Position numbers and translations under genes: made by a program. The notes beneath the pieces were generated by a model, which was not told the origin of the DNA, did not search any database, and saw only the letters and a program-made list of their open reading frames with translations. Source: Chloroflexota bacterium (lineage in GTDB: Bacteria; Chloroflexota; Dehalococcoidia; DSGV01). From it: DNA of 34,998 bases. The stretch covers positions 1 to 34,998 of the forward strand of contig JAJYLG010000028.1 of assembly GCA_021787985.1 (NCBI GenBank). Reading direction: 5' to 3'. Positions 7,144 through 15,805 of this stretch are shown here, in pieces; the first letter of the stretch is position 1, and each line of letters starts with the position of its first letter.

Positions 7144-8856
7144 ATGACAGCGAAGCGAATGAACGGGGCGCAGATCCTGCTCGAGTGCCTGGCGCGCGAG
7201 GGCGTCGAGGTCATCTACGGCTACCCGGGCGGGGTCGTGCTGCCGCTGTACCACCGCTTTCCCGAGTATCCACAGCTCAAGCACGTGCTCGTCCGCCACG
7301 AGCAGGGCGCCGCACACGCAGCCGACGGCTACGCGCGGGCCTCGGGGCGGCTGGGCGTCTGCCTGGCGACCTCCGGGCCGGGCGCCACGAACCTGGTCAC
7401 CGGCATCGCCACCGCGTGGATGGACAGCGTGCCGTTGCTGGCCGTCACCGGCAACGTCGCCCGCAACCTGTTGGGCAAGGACGGTTTCCAGGAAGCGGAC
7501 ATCACCGGCATCACGATGCCGATCACCAAGCACAACTACCTGGTGATGGACGTCGATGACCTGGCCTACACCGTCCGCGAGGCGATCTATATCGCCACCA
7601 CCGGCCGGCGTGGACCGGTGCTCGTGGATATCCCCAAGGACGTCTTCATCGACGAGACGAGCTTTCAGTGGCCGGAGGAGGTGAGCGTCCGTGGCTACAA
7701 GCCCACCTACCACGGCCATGTCGGCCAGATGAGGAAGGCCGCCAAGCTCATCGACGAGGCGAGACGCCCCCTCATCCTGGCAGGCCACGGCGTCATCGCC
7801 AGCGGCGGGCACGACGCGCTGCGGGACTTCGCCGAGAAGGCCGGCATCCCGGTGCTCACCACGTTCCTGGGAATCGGCTCCTTCCCGGCCGACCACGTCC
7901 TCTCGTATGGCTGGATGGGCATGCACGGGGCCTATCACGCCAATCAGGCCGCCAACCACGCGGACCTCATCATCGCGATCGGCATGCGATTCGACGACCG
8001 CGCGATGGGCCGTTACTCAGACTTCAACCCGGGTTGCAAGATCGTCCACATCGACATCGACCCGGCGGAGATCGGCAAGAACCTGCCGGTCACGGTGCCG
8101 ATCGTGGGCGACGTCAAGGTCGTCCTCGCCGGCTTGATCGAAGAGGCGAAACCGAACAGCCACGTGGAGTGGCTGCACTGGATCGACAAGGTGCGGACGG
8201 AGCACCCCTCCTTCACCGTTCCGGAGACGGCGGGGCTGTCGGTGCAGTACGCGGTGCGTCAGATCTGGGAGGTCACGCAGGGCGAAGCCGTGGTTGTGAC
8301 GGGCGTGGGTCAGCACCAGATGTGGGTCGGTCAGCACTACCCGTTCCACAGGCCGCGCGCGCTGATCAGCAGCGGTGGTCTCGGGACCATGGGCTACGAG
8401 GTGCCCGCCGCGATCGGCGCGGCGATGGCCCGGCCGGGCGAGGTCGTCTGGTCGGTGTGCGGCGACGGTGGCTTCCAGATGACGGTGCAGGAGCTGGCCA
8501 CGGCGGTGGATCAGGACGTGAACGTCAAGTTCGCGGTCATGAACAACGGCTATCTGGGCATGGTCCGGCAGTGGCAGGAGCTCTTCTACCAGCACAACTA
8601 CGTCTCGGTGGACACGGCCCGCGAGCTGTGCCAGCCGGACTTCGTGAAGCTCGCCGAAGCCTATGGCATCCCGGCCAGGCGCGCCACCGCCCAGGCCGAG
8701 GCCCGCAAGGCGATCGAGTGGGCGCAGGCGACGCCGGGGCCCGTGCTGGTCGAGTTCGTGGTGGAACCCGAGGACAACGTCTGGCCCATGGTTCCCGCTG
8801 GCGCGTCGCTCGCCGAGACGATGGAGGAACCACGGCCGCAGGAGGTGCGCGCGTGA
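7144..8856 (+). CDS. ilvB: Acetolactate synthase large (catalytic) subunit
   Basis: 570 residues, normal family length. The ThDP- and FAD-dependent enzyme condenses two pyruvates to 2-acetolactate (Val/Leu) or pyruvate with 2-oxobutanoate to acetohydroxybutanoate (Ile). The N-terminal ThDP-binding half has GYPGGVVLPLYH and RHEQGAAHAADGYARA with catalytic E53. The central FAD-binding region spans about 190-340. The C-terminal half has the ThDP/Mg motif GDGGFQMTVQELATAV (from about 440) ending at NN. The ATG is preceded by AAAGGG at 11-nt spacing, slightly long. It is the first gene after the T-box leader and overlaps ilvN by 4 nt (GTGA). Confidence 0.97.
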   Translation: MTAKRMNGAQILLECLAREGVEVIYGYPGGVVLPLYHRFPEYPQLKHVLVRHEQGAAHAADGYARASGRLGVCLATSGPGATNLVTGIATAWMDSVPLLAVTGNVARNLLGKDGFQEADITGITMPITKHNYLVMDVDDLAYTVREAIYIATTGRRGPVLVDIPKDVFIDETSFQWPEEVSVRGYKPTYHGHVGQMRKAAKLIDEARRPLILAGHGVIASGGHDALRDFAEKAGIPVLTTFLGIGSFPADHVLSYGWMGMHGAYHANQAANHADLIIAIGMRFDDRAMGRYSDFNPGCKIVHIDIDPAEIGKNLPVTVPIVGDVKVVLAGLIEEAKPNSHVEWLHWIDKVRTEHPSFTVPETAGLSVQYAVRQIWEVTQGEAVVVTGVGQHQMWVGQHYPFHRPRALISSGGLGTMGYEVPAAIGAAMARPGEVVWSVCGDGGFQMTVQELATAVDQDVNVKFAVMNNGYLGMVRQWQELFYQHNYVSVDTARELCQPDFVKLAEAYGIPARRATAQAEARKAIEWAQATPGPVLVEFVVEPEDNVWPMVPAGASLAETMEEPRPQEVRA

Positions 8857-9431
8857 CGCCGAAGCACACGCTGGTGGCGCTGGTGGAGGACCGGCCGGGC
8901 GTCCTGAACCGGGTCGCCAGTCTCTTCCGCCGGCGCGGGTTCAACATCCACTCGTTAGCGGTCGGCCCGACCGAGGTCGACGGCATCTCGCGCATGACCA
9001 TCGTGGTGGACGGCGCCACGACGCAGGTCGAGCAGGTCGAGAAGCAGCTCTACAAGCTGATCGACGTGGTGAAGGTCTCCGACCTCACGCACGACCGGAT
9101 GGTGGCGCGGGAGCTGATGCTCGTGAAGGTTCGCTGCAACAACCTCAACCGGGCGGAGGTCGTGCAGATCTGCGAGCTGTTCCGCGCCGATATCGTCGAC
9201 GTCGGCGAATCAACGCTCGTCATCCAGGCGGTCGGCGACGAGGAGAAGCTGGAGGCGCTGCTCGCGCTGCTGAAACCGTACGGCGTCCGCGAGGTCGCCC
9301 GCACGGGGCGAGTTGCGATGGCGCGCGGGCTGACGAGCACCAGCGTCGAGGCGGAGCCGCCCGATATCCACCTCCACCACATGCGCGTCGGGCGGCGGCC
9401 GGAGCGCCGGCTGCCGTACGTCAGCGACTGA
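8853..9431 (+). CDS. ilvN: Acetolactate synthase small (regulatory) subunit
   Basis: 192 residues. The start is the GTG at 8853, inside the GTGA overlap with the ilvB stop, with GGAGG 7 nt upstream. An N-terminal ACT domain (LVALVEDRPGVLNRVASLFR, then GISRMTIVVDG) binds valine for feedback control in known homologues and activates the large subunit. The C-terminal domain (about 80-165) includes ELMLVKVRCNNLNRAEV and TGRVAMARG, typical of the family. A tail of about 25 residues beyond that, basic and ending RRLPYVSD, makes it slightly longer than usual. Confidence 0.96.
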   Translation: MTPKHTLVALVEDRPGVLNRVASLFRRRGFNIHSLAVGPTEVDGISRMTIVVDGATTQVEQVEKQLYKLIDVVKVSDLTHDRMVARELMLVKVRCNNLNRAEVVQICELFRADIVDVGESTLVIQAVGDEEKLEALLALLKPYGVREVARTGRVAMARGLTSTSVEAEPPDIHLHHMRVGRRPERRLPYVSD

Positions 9432-9455
9432 GCACAAGGAGGGTACAACGCCGGC

Positions 9456-10469
9456 ATGGCACGGATGTACTACGACGACGACGCCGACCTGGGGCTGATC
9501 AAGGACCGCACGATCGCGGTCATCGGCTTCGGCAGCCAGGGACATGCACACGCGCTCAACCTGCGCGACTCCGGCTGCAAGGTCGTGGTCGGCCTCTATC
9601 CCGGCTCTCGCTCATGGTCACAGGCCGAGGCGCAGGGCCTACGCGTCCTGCCGGTCGACCAGGCCGCGCAGGAGGCGGAGATCATCATGGTGCTCGCGCC
9701 GGACCAGGTGCAGCGCCAACTCTACTACGACCACATCGAGTCCGGGCTGCGGGCCGGCAAGATGCTGATGTTCGCCCACGGCTTCAACATCCACTTCGCC
9801 CAGATCCAGCCGCCGCCCGACGTGGACGTGACCATGATCGCCCCCAAGGGCCCCGGTCACCTGGTCCGCCGCGTCTACGTCGAGGGGGGGGGCGTCCCGG
9901 CCCTGCTCGCCATCCACCAGGACGCCAGCGAGATGGCGCGCCAGGTGGCGATGGCCTACGCCAAGGGAATCGGCGCCACCCGCGCCGGCGTGATCGAGAC
10001 CACCTTCCGCGAGGAGACCGAGACGGACCTCTTCGGCGAGCAGAGCGTGCTCTGCGGCGGCGTGACCCAGCTCGTGAAGCTCGGGTTCGAGACACTGATC
10101 GAGGCCGGCTACCAGCCCGAAATCGCCTACTTCGAGTGCATGCACGAGCTGAAGCTGATCGTCGACCTGATGTACGAGGGCGGCATGGCGCAGATGCGCT
10201 ATTCGATCAGCGACACGGCCGAGTACGGCGACTACACGCGCGGCCCGCGAGTGCTCGACGAGCACGTGCGCGAGAAGATGCGCGGCGTGCTGCGCGAAAT
10301 CCAGGCGGGGGCCTTCGCCCGCGAGTGGATCCTGGAGAACCAGGCCGGCCGTCCCAGCTTCCTGGCGCTGCGCCGTCAGAACGCCCAGCACCCGATCGAG
10401 ACGGTCGGCGCCGAGCTGCGCGACATGATGAGCTGGCTGCGCAAGGGGAAGGAGCAGACCACGGTATGA
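9456..10469 (+). CDS. ilvC: Ketol-acid reductoisomerase, class I
   Basis: 337 residues, the class I length. It isomerises and reduces acetolactate or acetohydroxybutanoate using NAD(P)H and Mg2+. The Rossmann motif is [19 protein letters not shown] (about 22-40), followed by the cofactor-specificity loop GLYPGSRSW, where most NADPH enzymes have GLRxGSxSW. Mg-binding and catalytic stretches appear in the C-terminal knotted domain ([47 protein letters not shown]). AAGGAGGG lies 12 nt upstream of the ATG. A run of nine G (9884-9892) encodes the EGGGVPAL segment and keeps the frame. The gene is 24 nt after ilvN. Confidence 0.97.
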   Translation: MARMYYDDDADLGLIKDRTIAVIGFGSQGHAHALNLRDSGCKVVVGLYPGSRSWSQAEAQGLRVLPVDQAAQEAEIIMVLAPDQVQRQLYYDHIESGLRAGKMLMFAHGFNIHFAQIQPPPDVDVTMIAPKGPGHLVRRVYVEGGGVPALLAIHQDASEMARQVAMAYAKGIGATRAGVIETTFREETETDLFGEQSVLCGGVTQLVKLGFETLIEAGYQPEIAYFECMHELKLIVDLMYEGGMAQMRYSISDTAEYGDYTRGPRVLDEHVREKMRGVLREIQAGAFAREWILENQAGRPSFLALRRQNAQHPIETVGAELRDMMSWLRKGKEQTTV

Positions 10470-10612
10470 CGATCCAACCCGCCGTACGACGCCTCCGTCG
10501 GTCATTGCAGGCGCTCGCCCTTTAACGGCCCTCGCCCGCTGCCGTCGAGCAGATGGGGGGAGGGCCGCCCAGGACGACGCACCAGCAACGATCCGTCGGA
10601 GGAGTCGACACC

Positions 10613-12181
10613 ATGGCAGAACGCGTTTACATCTTCGATACCACGCTGCGCGACGGCGAACAGGCAGCAGGCATCGCCTACGCGCAGGAGGACAAGATCG
10701 AGATCGCTCGCCAGCTCGAGCGGCTCGGCGTCGATATCATCGAGGCCGGCTTCGCTGCCTCCTCACCCGGCGATTTCGACTGCGTCGCCGCCATCGCACG
10801 CGAGGTGCGCGGCAGCAGGATCGCGTCGCTCGCGCGCACGGTCGAGCAGGACGTCGACCTGGCGTGGCGCGCGATCGAGCACGCCGAGGCGCCACGCATC
10901 CACGTTTTCGTCTCGTCAAGCGACATCCACATCATGCATATGCTGCAGAAAGACCGCGAGCAGGTGCTCGACCAGGCGGTTGCCATGGTCAAGCGAGCGC
11001 GTGGCTATGTCCCGGACGTCGAGTTCAGCCCGCAGGACGCGACGCGGACCCAGCCCGAGTACCTCTACCGGATGCTCGAGGCGGTGATCGACGCGGGCGC
11101 CACGACGGTGAACATCCCGGACACCGTCGGCTACGCGATCCCGGATGAGTTCGCCGAGTTCATCCGTGGCGTCTTCGAAAACGTGCCGAACATCGACAAG
11201 GCGCGGGTTTCCGTCCACTGCCACAACGACCTGGGCCTGGCGACGGCGAACTCGCTCGCCGCGGTGCGGGTGGGCGCCCGGCAGGTCGAGGTCTGCGTGA
11301 ACGGAATCGGCGAGCGCGCCGGCAACGCCTCGATGGAAGAGGTGGTGATGGCGCTCAAGACGCGGCGCGACCATCTCGACGTCGAGATCGGCATCGACAG
11401 CACGCAGATCTACCGGACGAGCAAGCTGGTAGAGCGCCTGAGCGGCTTCACGATGCAGCCGAACAAGGCAATCGTCGGCCGAAACGCGTTCCGCCACCAG
11501 TCGGGCATCCACCAGGACGGCATCCTGAAGCTTCGCCAGACCTACGAGATCATGGACCCGAAAGAGATCGGGATCCCCGACGGCACGCAGCTCGTGCTCG
11601 GCAAGCTCAGCGGGCGACACGCCTTCCGCAAGCGGCTCGAGGAGATGGGTTACGAGCTCACCCAAGAGGAGCTGAATCGCGCCTTCCTGGCCTTCAAGCA
11701 GCTCGCCGACCGCAAGCGCGACATCGACGACCGCGACCTCGAGGCGATCGTGGCAGACAAGATGCGCAGCAACGAGAGCGCGTACCGGCTCGAGATGGTG
11801 CAGGTTACGTGCGGCACGGAGGGTCAGCCTACCGCCACCGTGAAGCTGGTCACGCCCGGCGGGCAGGTCGTCGCGGACGCGGCCCTCGGCGATGGACCGG
11901 TCGATGCCGTTTACCGGGCGATCAACCGCGTCGTCAACGTCGAGAACCGGCTCACCGAGTTCAGCGTCAAGTCCGTCACCGAGGGGATCGATGCGCAGGG
12001 GGAGGTCACGATCCGGATCGAGCGGGACGGGCGGACGTTCACCGGCAGAAGCGCCGACACGGACATCGTGGTGGCCAGCGCCCGCGCCTACATGGACGCC
12101 CTCAACCGGCTGATCCTGGCGCAGTCGAGAAGCAACGGCGGAACCCGACCGGCCACGGTACTACGCGAGACGACCCCGTGA
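10613..12181 (+). CDS. leuA: 2-isopropylmalate synthase
   Basis: 522 residues from the ATG at 10613, chosen because GGAGGAG lies 8 nt upstream; the frame is open further upstream but without family similarity. It condenses acetyl-CoA with 2-oxoisovalerate in the first committed step to leucine. The TIM-barrel catalytic domain starts with DTTLRDGEQ (9-17), and the metal-binding HCHNDLGLATANS begins at 202. VCVNGIGERAGNASMEEVVM and GRNAFRHQSGIHQDGILK follow. The C-terminal LeuA regulatory domain (about 395-505) binds leucine in homologues. It sits 143 nt after ilvC, a gap without a clear terminator. Confidence 0.95.
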   Translation: MAERVYIFDTTLRDGEQAAGIAYAQEDKIEIARQLERLGVDIIEAGFAASSPGDFDCVAAIAREVRGSRIASLARTVEQDVDLAWRAIEHAEAPRIHVFVSSSDIHIMHMLQKDREQVLDQAVAMVKRARGYVPDVEFSPQDATRTQPEYLYRMLEAVIDAGATTVNIPDTVGYAIPDEFAEFIRGVFENVPNIDKARVSVHCHNDLGLATANSLAAVRVGARQVEVCVNGIGERAGNASMEEVVMALKTRRDHLDVEIGIDSTQIYRTSKLVERLSGFTMQPNKAIVGRNAFRHQSGIHQDGILKLRQTYEIMDPKEIGIPDGTQLVLGKLSGRHAFRKRLEEMGYELTQEELNRAFLAFKQLADRKRDIDDRDLEAIVADKMRSNESAYRLEMVQVTCGTEGQPTATVKLVTPGGQVVADAALGDGPVDAVYRAINRVVNVENRLTEFSVKSVTEGIDAQGEVTIRIERDGRTFTGRSADTDIVVASARAYMDALNRLILAQSRSNGGTRPATVLRETTP

Positions 12182-12215
12182 GGCCACGGGGCACAGGCAA
12201 GTGGAGCCTCACGAT

Positions 12216-12233
12216 CCGCCGGTGCGCCGGCGG
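12216..12233 (+). promoter_or_regulatory. Intergenic hairpin between leuA and leuC
   Basis: A perfect 7-bp stem (CCGCCGG / CCGGCGG) with the tetraloop TGCG lies in the 91-nt leuA-leuC gap. No U-run follows, so an mRNA processing or stability role is more likely than termination. Confidence 0.4.
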
Positions 12234-12272
12234 CGTCCGCGGGGCCGAGAACACACGCTCGGGAGCAGGACG

Positions 12273-13559
12273 ATGGGCATGACGATGGCCGAGAAGATCC
12301 TGGCCGCCCACAGCGGGCGCGCCGGGGTCGAGCCCGGCGAGCTGATCAACGTGAAGGTCGACCTGGTGATGGCGAACGACGTTACGGCGCCGATCGCGAT
12401 CCAGAACTTCCGCAGGCTCGGTGTGAGCCGCGTGTTCGACCCGGAGCGGGTGTGCCTGGTCCCGTCCCACTTCGCGCCGAACAAGGACATCCGCTCGGCC
12501 GAGCAGATGAAGGTGATGCGCGAGTTCGCCCGGGAGCAGGGCTGCGTCTACTACGAGCAGGGCCAGGCGGGGATCGAGCACATCCTGCTGCCGTACCGCG
12601 GCCACGTGGTGCCGGGTGACGTCTACGTCGGCGCGGACTCGCACACCTGCACGTCGGGCGCGCTCGGCGCCTTCGCCACCGGCATGGGCAGCACGGACAT
12701 CGCCGTCGCCATGGCCACGGGCGAGATCTGGATGAAGGTGCCGGAGACGCTGCGCGTCATCTACCACGGCAAGATGGGCAGGTGGGTACGCTCCAAAGAC
12801 CTGATCCTGCACACCATCGGCCAGATCGGCACCGACGGCGCCACCTACTGCGCCATGCAGTTCGAAGGCGAGGCGCTCGCCGAGATGTCGATCGACGCCC
12901 GCTTCACCATCACCAACATGGTGGCGGAGGCCGGCGGCAAGACCGGCCTGATGCGCGTCGACCAGACCACCCTCGAGTACGTGCGGCCTCGCGCGAGGCG
13001 GCGGTGGACCGCGTACGAGCCCGACCCCGACGCGCGCTACTGGCAAACGATCGAGCTCGACGCGTCCGCGATCGACATCACGGTGGCGATGCCCTACAGC
13101 CCGGGCAACACGAGGCCGCTGAAGGAGCTGCTCGGCGGCCCGGAGCTGCCGATCGACCAGGTGTTCATCGGCTCGTGCACCAACGCGCGCATCGAGGACC
13201 TGCGCGAGGCGGCCGAGATCATGCGCGGCCGCCGGGTGGCGCAGTGGGTGCGCTGCATCGTCATCCCGGCGACGCAGGACATCTACCTGCAGGCGCTGCG
13301 CGAGGGGCTGATCGAGGTGTTCACCGAGGCGGGCTGCGCGGTCAGCACCAGCACCTGTGGCCCCTGTCTCGGCGGCTACATGGGGGTGCTGGCCGAAGGC
13401 GAGCGCTGCGTCTCCACCAGCAACCGCAACTTCCCCGGCCGGATGGGACATCCCAAGGCTGAAAGCTACCTGGTGAATCCGCCGGTCGCCGCGGCCTCTG
13501 CTCTGCTGGGCCGGCTGGCGCACCCCGACGAGGTCGCCAGCGTGGCGGCCACACGCTGA
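12273..13559 (+). CDS. leuC: 3-isopropylmalate dehydratase large subunit
   Basis: 428 residues from the ATG at 12273, with GGGAGCAGG just upstream; the frame upstream shows no family similarity. With LeuD it isomerises 2-isopropylmalate to 3-isopropylmalate and probably also citramalate to methylmalate for the CimA route. Aconitase-type [4Fe-4S] ligands are C302 (GSCTN), C362 and C365 (TCGPCLGG). VGADSHTCTSGALGAFATG and GTDGATYCAMQFEGEAL are family motifs. The length fits the shorter archaeal-type subfamily rather than the E. coli form of about 466 residues. It is followed after 22 nt by leuD. Confidence 0.96.
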   Translation: MGMTMAEKILAAHSGRAGVEPGELINVKVDLVMANDVTAPIAIQNFRRLGVSRVFDPERVCLVPSHFAPNKDIRSAEQMKVMREFAREQGCVYYEQGQAGIEHILLPYRGHVVPGDVYVGADSHTCTSGALGAFATGMGSTDIAVAMATGEIWMKVPETLRVIYHGKMGRWVRSKDLILHTIGQIGTDGATYCAMQFEGEALAEMSIDARFTITNMVAEAGGKTGLMRVDQTTLEYVRPRARRRWTAYEPDPDARYWQTIELDASAIDITVAMPYSPGNTRPLKELLGGPELPIDQVFIGSCTNARIEDLREAAEIMRGRRVAQWVRCIVIPATQDIYLQALREGLIEVFTEAGCAVSTSTCGPCLGGYMGVLAEGERCVSTSNRNFPGRMGHPKAESYLVNPPVAAASALLGRLAHPDEVASVAATR

Positions 13560-13581
13560 ACAGAAGGGCAGGGACGAGCAC

Positions 13582-14085
13582 ATGGCATTTCGCGGCACCG
13601 CGCACAAGTTCGGCGCGCACGTGGACACCGACCAGATCATCCCCGCACGCTACCTGAACATGAGCGACCCGCAGGAGCTGGCCGCCCACGTCATGGAGGA
13701 TGCCGACGCGACTTTCGCCGGCCGGGTGCAGGCGGGCGACATTGTCGTGGCCGACGTCAACTTCGGCTGCGGCTCTTCGCGCGAGCACGCGCCCATCTCG
13801 ATCAAGGCGGCGGGCGTCTCCTGCATCGTCGCCAAGTCGTTCGCGCGCATCTTCTTCCGCAACTCGATCAACCTCGGCCTGCCGGTAGTCGAGTGCCCGG
13901 AGGCGGTGGAGGCGACGGACGAGGGCGACACGCTCCAGGTCGATCTCTCCGCCGGCACGGTGACGAACATGACCAAGGAGCGAAGCTTCACCGCCAAGCC
14001 GTACGAACCGTTTATGCTCGAGCTGCTCGATGCTGGCGGCTTGGTGGAGTACACCAAGCGGAGGCTGCAGGCCGCCTCGCGCTGA
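13582..14085 (+). CDS. leuD: 3-isopropylmalate dehydratase small subunit
   Basis: 167 residues, matching the short LeuD form that partners the short LeuC. It carries the swivelling substrate-recognition domain of the isomerase. Signature stretches are GAHVDTDQIIPARYLN near the N-terminus, NFGCGSSREHAP (about 60-70) and FARIFFRNSINLGLP. An AGGGCAGGGA purine tract precedes the ATG. The last recognised function of the tight ilv-leu block; a GC-rich hairpin follows at 14147-14172. Confidence 0.96.
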   Translation: MAFRGTAHKFGAHVDTDQIIPARYLNMSDPQELAAHVMEDADATFAGRVQAGDIVVADVNFGCGSSREHAPISIKAAGVSCIVAKSFARIFFRNSINLGLPVVECPEAVEATDEGDTLQVDLSAGTVTNMTKERSFTAKPYEPFMLELLDAGGLVEYTKRRLQAASR

Positions 14086-14146
14086 GCTGTAACTCACCGC
14101 CGAGGCGCGGCAAACGCCAAGGACGGAAGTGCAAGTAGTAGCCCGT

Positions 14147-14172
14147 GGGGGCAGGCCCGCGTGCCTGCCCCC
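14147..14172 (+). terminator. Strong hairpin between leuD and the small Cys-rich ORF
   Basis: GGGGGCAGGC (14147-14156) pairs perfectly with GCCTGCCCCC (14163-14172) around a 6-nt loop. No U-run follows. The hairpin ends at the base before GGGAG, the Shine-Dalgarno of the small ORF at 14185, so it could attenuate transcription, protect the leuD 3' end or control access to that site. Confidence 0.5.
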
Positions 14173-14184
14173 GGGAGCAAGCCG

Positions 14185-14355
14185 ATGAGCAGGCAAGGAC
14201 CACGCGTCCGCCCGAGCGTCCGGGGCGTGCTCGGCAACTGGCGCAGCCATGACGCCCCATTCCTGACCAAGCTCCGCCTGACGGCGCGCAACAACTGGAC
14301 GAAGCTCCGGACACGGCAGCGCTGCTGCGGCAACCCCGGCCAACCCGGCTGCTGA
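14185..14355 (+). CDS. Small basic Cys-rich protein (56 aa)
   Basis: 56 residues from the ATG at 14185, which has GGGAG 7-9 nt upstream; an in-frame GTG at 14161 lies within the hairpin and is less likely. The protein is strongly basic (RPSVRGVLGNWRSHDAP, LTARNNWTKLRTRQ) and ends in a cysteine cluster, CCGNPGQPGC. The spacing of Cys with Gly/Pro suggests a small metal-binding knuckle or a bacillithiol/thiol-linked role (inference). I recall similar small C-terminal CCGxxGxPGC proteins in Chloroflexi-like genomes but cannot check this. It sits between leuD and leuB, in the same direction. Function unknown. Confidence 0.6.
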   Translation: MSRQGPRVRPSVRGVLGNWRSHDAPFLTKLRLTARNNWTKLRTRQRCCGNPGQPGC

Positions 14356-14590
14356 GCGCTCCCGCCAGAGTCCGGTCCGGACTCCTCCCCTCAGACGTAG
14401 GGCGGGGACGCGTCTCGCGCGCGATACGCGTGCGACGGAAGCCACGGGCGGGCCCGGCGCGCAGCGCGCCTATCTCTGCGCCTTGCGGCGCGGCCTGCCG
14501 CTCCATATGCGTTCATCTGTGGCGCGCTGCCGCTGCCCGTAAGCCGCGGCGGCGCTACACTCACAGCAGCTTCGCTCTGGAGGTCGATCG
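14356..14590. other. Spacer before leuB
   Basis: Non-coding as far as can be seen. It contains TACACT at 14556-14561, a possible -10 element about 30 nt before the leuB start, but no matching -35 hexamer at the right distance. GGAGGT provides a strong leuB ribosome binding site. Confidence 0.4.
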
Positions 14591-15685
14591 ATGGCGCGCT
14601 TCCGCATTTCCGTGCTCCCCGGCGACGGCATCGGGCCGGAGGTGACGCGCGAGGCGCTGCGCGTCCTTGACGCCGTGGCGGAGCGCTGGAGCCATCGCTT
14701 CGACCGCGAAGAGGACCTCGTCGGCGGCGCTGCCATCGACCGCTACGGGACGGCCCTCCGCCAGGAGACTCTCGAACGAGCCCGCAAGGCGGACGCGGTG
14801 CTCTTCGGTGCGGTCGGCGGCCCCAAGTGGGACGACCCACGAGCGCCAGTCCGGCCGGAGCAAGCGCTCCTCGGCCTGCGCAAAGGCCTCGGGCTGTTCG
14901 CCAACCTGCGGCCCGTCCGCGCCCACGATGAGCTCCTCGACGCCAGCCCACTGCGGGCTGAGGTCGTGCGAGGCACGGACATGCTCGTCGTGAGAGAGCT
15001 GACCGGTGGCCTCTACTTCGGCCGGCCACAGCGCCGCTGGCGAAGCGCCGTCGGCCGTCAGGCCGTCGACACGATGCGCTACTCCGAGCCGGAGATCCTC
15101 CGCGTGGCCCAGGTCGCGTTCGAGCTCGCCCGCGGCCGACGCAAGCGCGTCACGCACGTGCACAAGGCCAACATCCTCGACACCAGCCGGCTCTGGCGTG
15201 AGGTCGTGGAGGAGGTGGCGCGCGGCTACCCCGATGTCGAGCTGGACCATCTGCTGGTCGACGCCTGCGCCATGCACCTCGTGCGCCGCCCGGCATCATT
15301 CGACGTGATCCTCACGGAGAACATGTTCGGTGACATCCTCACCGACGAGGCGTCGATGGTCGCCGGGTCGATGGGCATGCTGCCGAGCGCCTCGCTTGGC
15401 AGGCGCCGGTCGGACGGCACCGGCAGGGGCCTCTACGAGCCGATCCACGGCTCCGCGCCGGACATCACCGGCAAGAGCATCGCCAATCCGCTGGCGATGA
15501 TCCTCAGCACCGCCCTGATGCTGCGCTACTCCTGCGGCCTGCCACGCGAGGCCGAGGCGGTGGAGGCGGCCGTCGATTCGGTCATCGCGCGCGGGCTGCG
15601 CACGCCCGACATCGCCGCGCCGGGCCAGCGCTCCGTCTCCACACCCGAGATGGGTGACGCCGTCGTCGCGACGCTGCGGAGCTGA
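14591..15685 (+). CDS. leuB: 3-isopropylmalate dehydrogenase
   Basis: 364 residues; GGAGGT lies 8 nt before the ATG. It oxidatively decarboxylates 3-isopropylmalate with NAD+ to 2-oxoisocaproate. Motifs: [40 protein letters not shown], the substrate-binding [12 protein letters not shown], and [20 protein letters not shown] with metal-ligand Asp residues. [20 protein letters not shown] is the dinucleotide-binding block. [12 protein letters not shown] replaces the more common VDNAAMQLV form, a mild variation. It may also act on methylmalate from the CimA route. Separated from leuD by 505 nt, it may have its own promoter. Confidence 0.96.
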   Translation: MARFRISVLPGDGIGPEVTREALRVLDAVAERWSHRFDREEDLVGGAAIDRYGTALRQETLERARKADAVLFGAVGGPKWDDPRAPVRPEQALLGLRKGLGLFANLRPVRAHDELLDASPLRAEVVRGTDMLVVRELTGGLYFGRPQRRWRSAVGRQAVDTMRYSEPEILRVAQVAFELARGRRKRVTHVHKANILDTSRLWREVVEEVARGYPDVELDHLLVDACAMHLVRRPASFDVILTENMFGDILTDEASMVAGSMGMLPSASLGRRRSDGTGRGLYEPIHGSAPDITGKSIANPLAMILSTALMLRYSCGLPREAEAVEAAVDSVIARGLRTPDIAAPGQRSVSTPEMGDAVVATLRS

Positions 15686-15735
15686 GGCGCCGACAGCGAG
15701 CGGCACGCCTTCCGCACCCGCGGCTGGCCGGGTGT

Positions 15736-15764
15736 TTGACTTCGCGCTAGCGGGCGGCCATGAT
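15736..15764 (+). promoter_or_regulatory. Promoter of the Asp-box protein gene
   Basis: TTGACT (15736-15741), a 17-nt spacer and CATGAT (15759-15764) give 5/6 and 4/6 matches to the sigma70 consensus. The predicted start near 15771 leaves a 35-nt leader to the GTG at 15806, with GGAGGAG in between. It would make this gene independent of the leu operon. Confidence 0.55.
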
Positions 15765-15805
15765 CGCGCCAGTATCTGGGCTCCCGGAACGGAGGAGCAC
15801 TGGCG

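Noticed and set aside
6935-7147. GTG frame of 70 codons behind GAGAGGGG that ends in the ilvB start (ATGA overlap)
   Set aside because: The ribosome site is good, but the product is Arg/Gly/Pro-rich without pattern and the region looks structural. Kept only as a note; a coupled leader ORF is not excluded.
10553-10612. Upstream start for leuA (10553)
   Set aside because: The added residues have no family similarity, and GGAGGAG is correctly spaced for the ATG at 10613.
12102-13640. Long minus-strand open frames opposite leuC (512 codons) and opposite cimA (528 codons, 18228-19814)
   Set aside because: They mirror strongly conserved enzymes, contain no domain motifs, are rich in His/Arg/Asp as expected from antisense reading of GC-rich codons, and lack ribosome sites.
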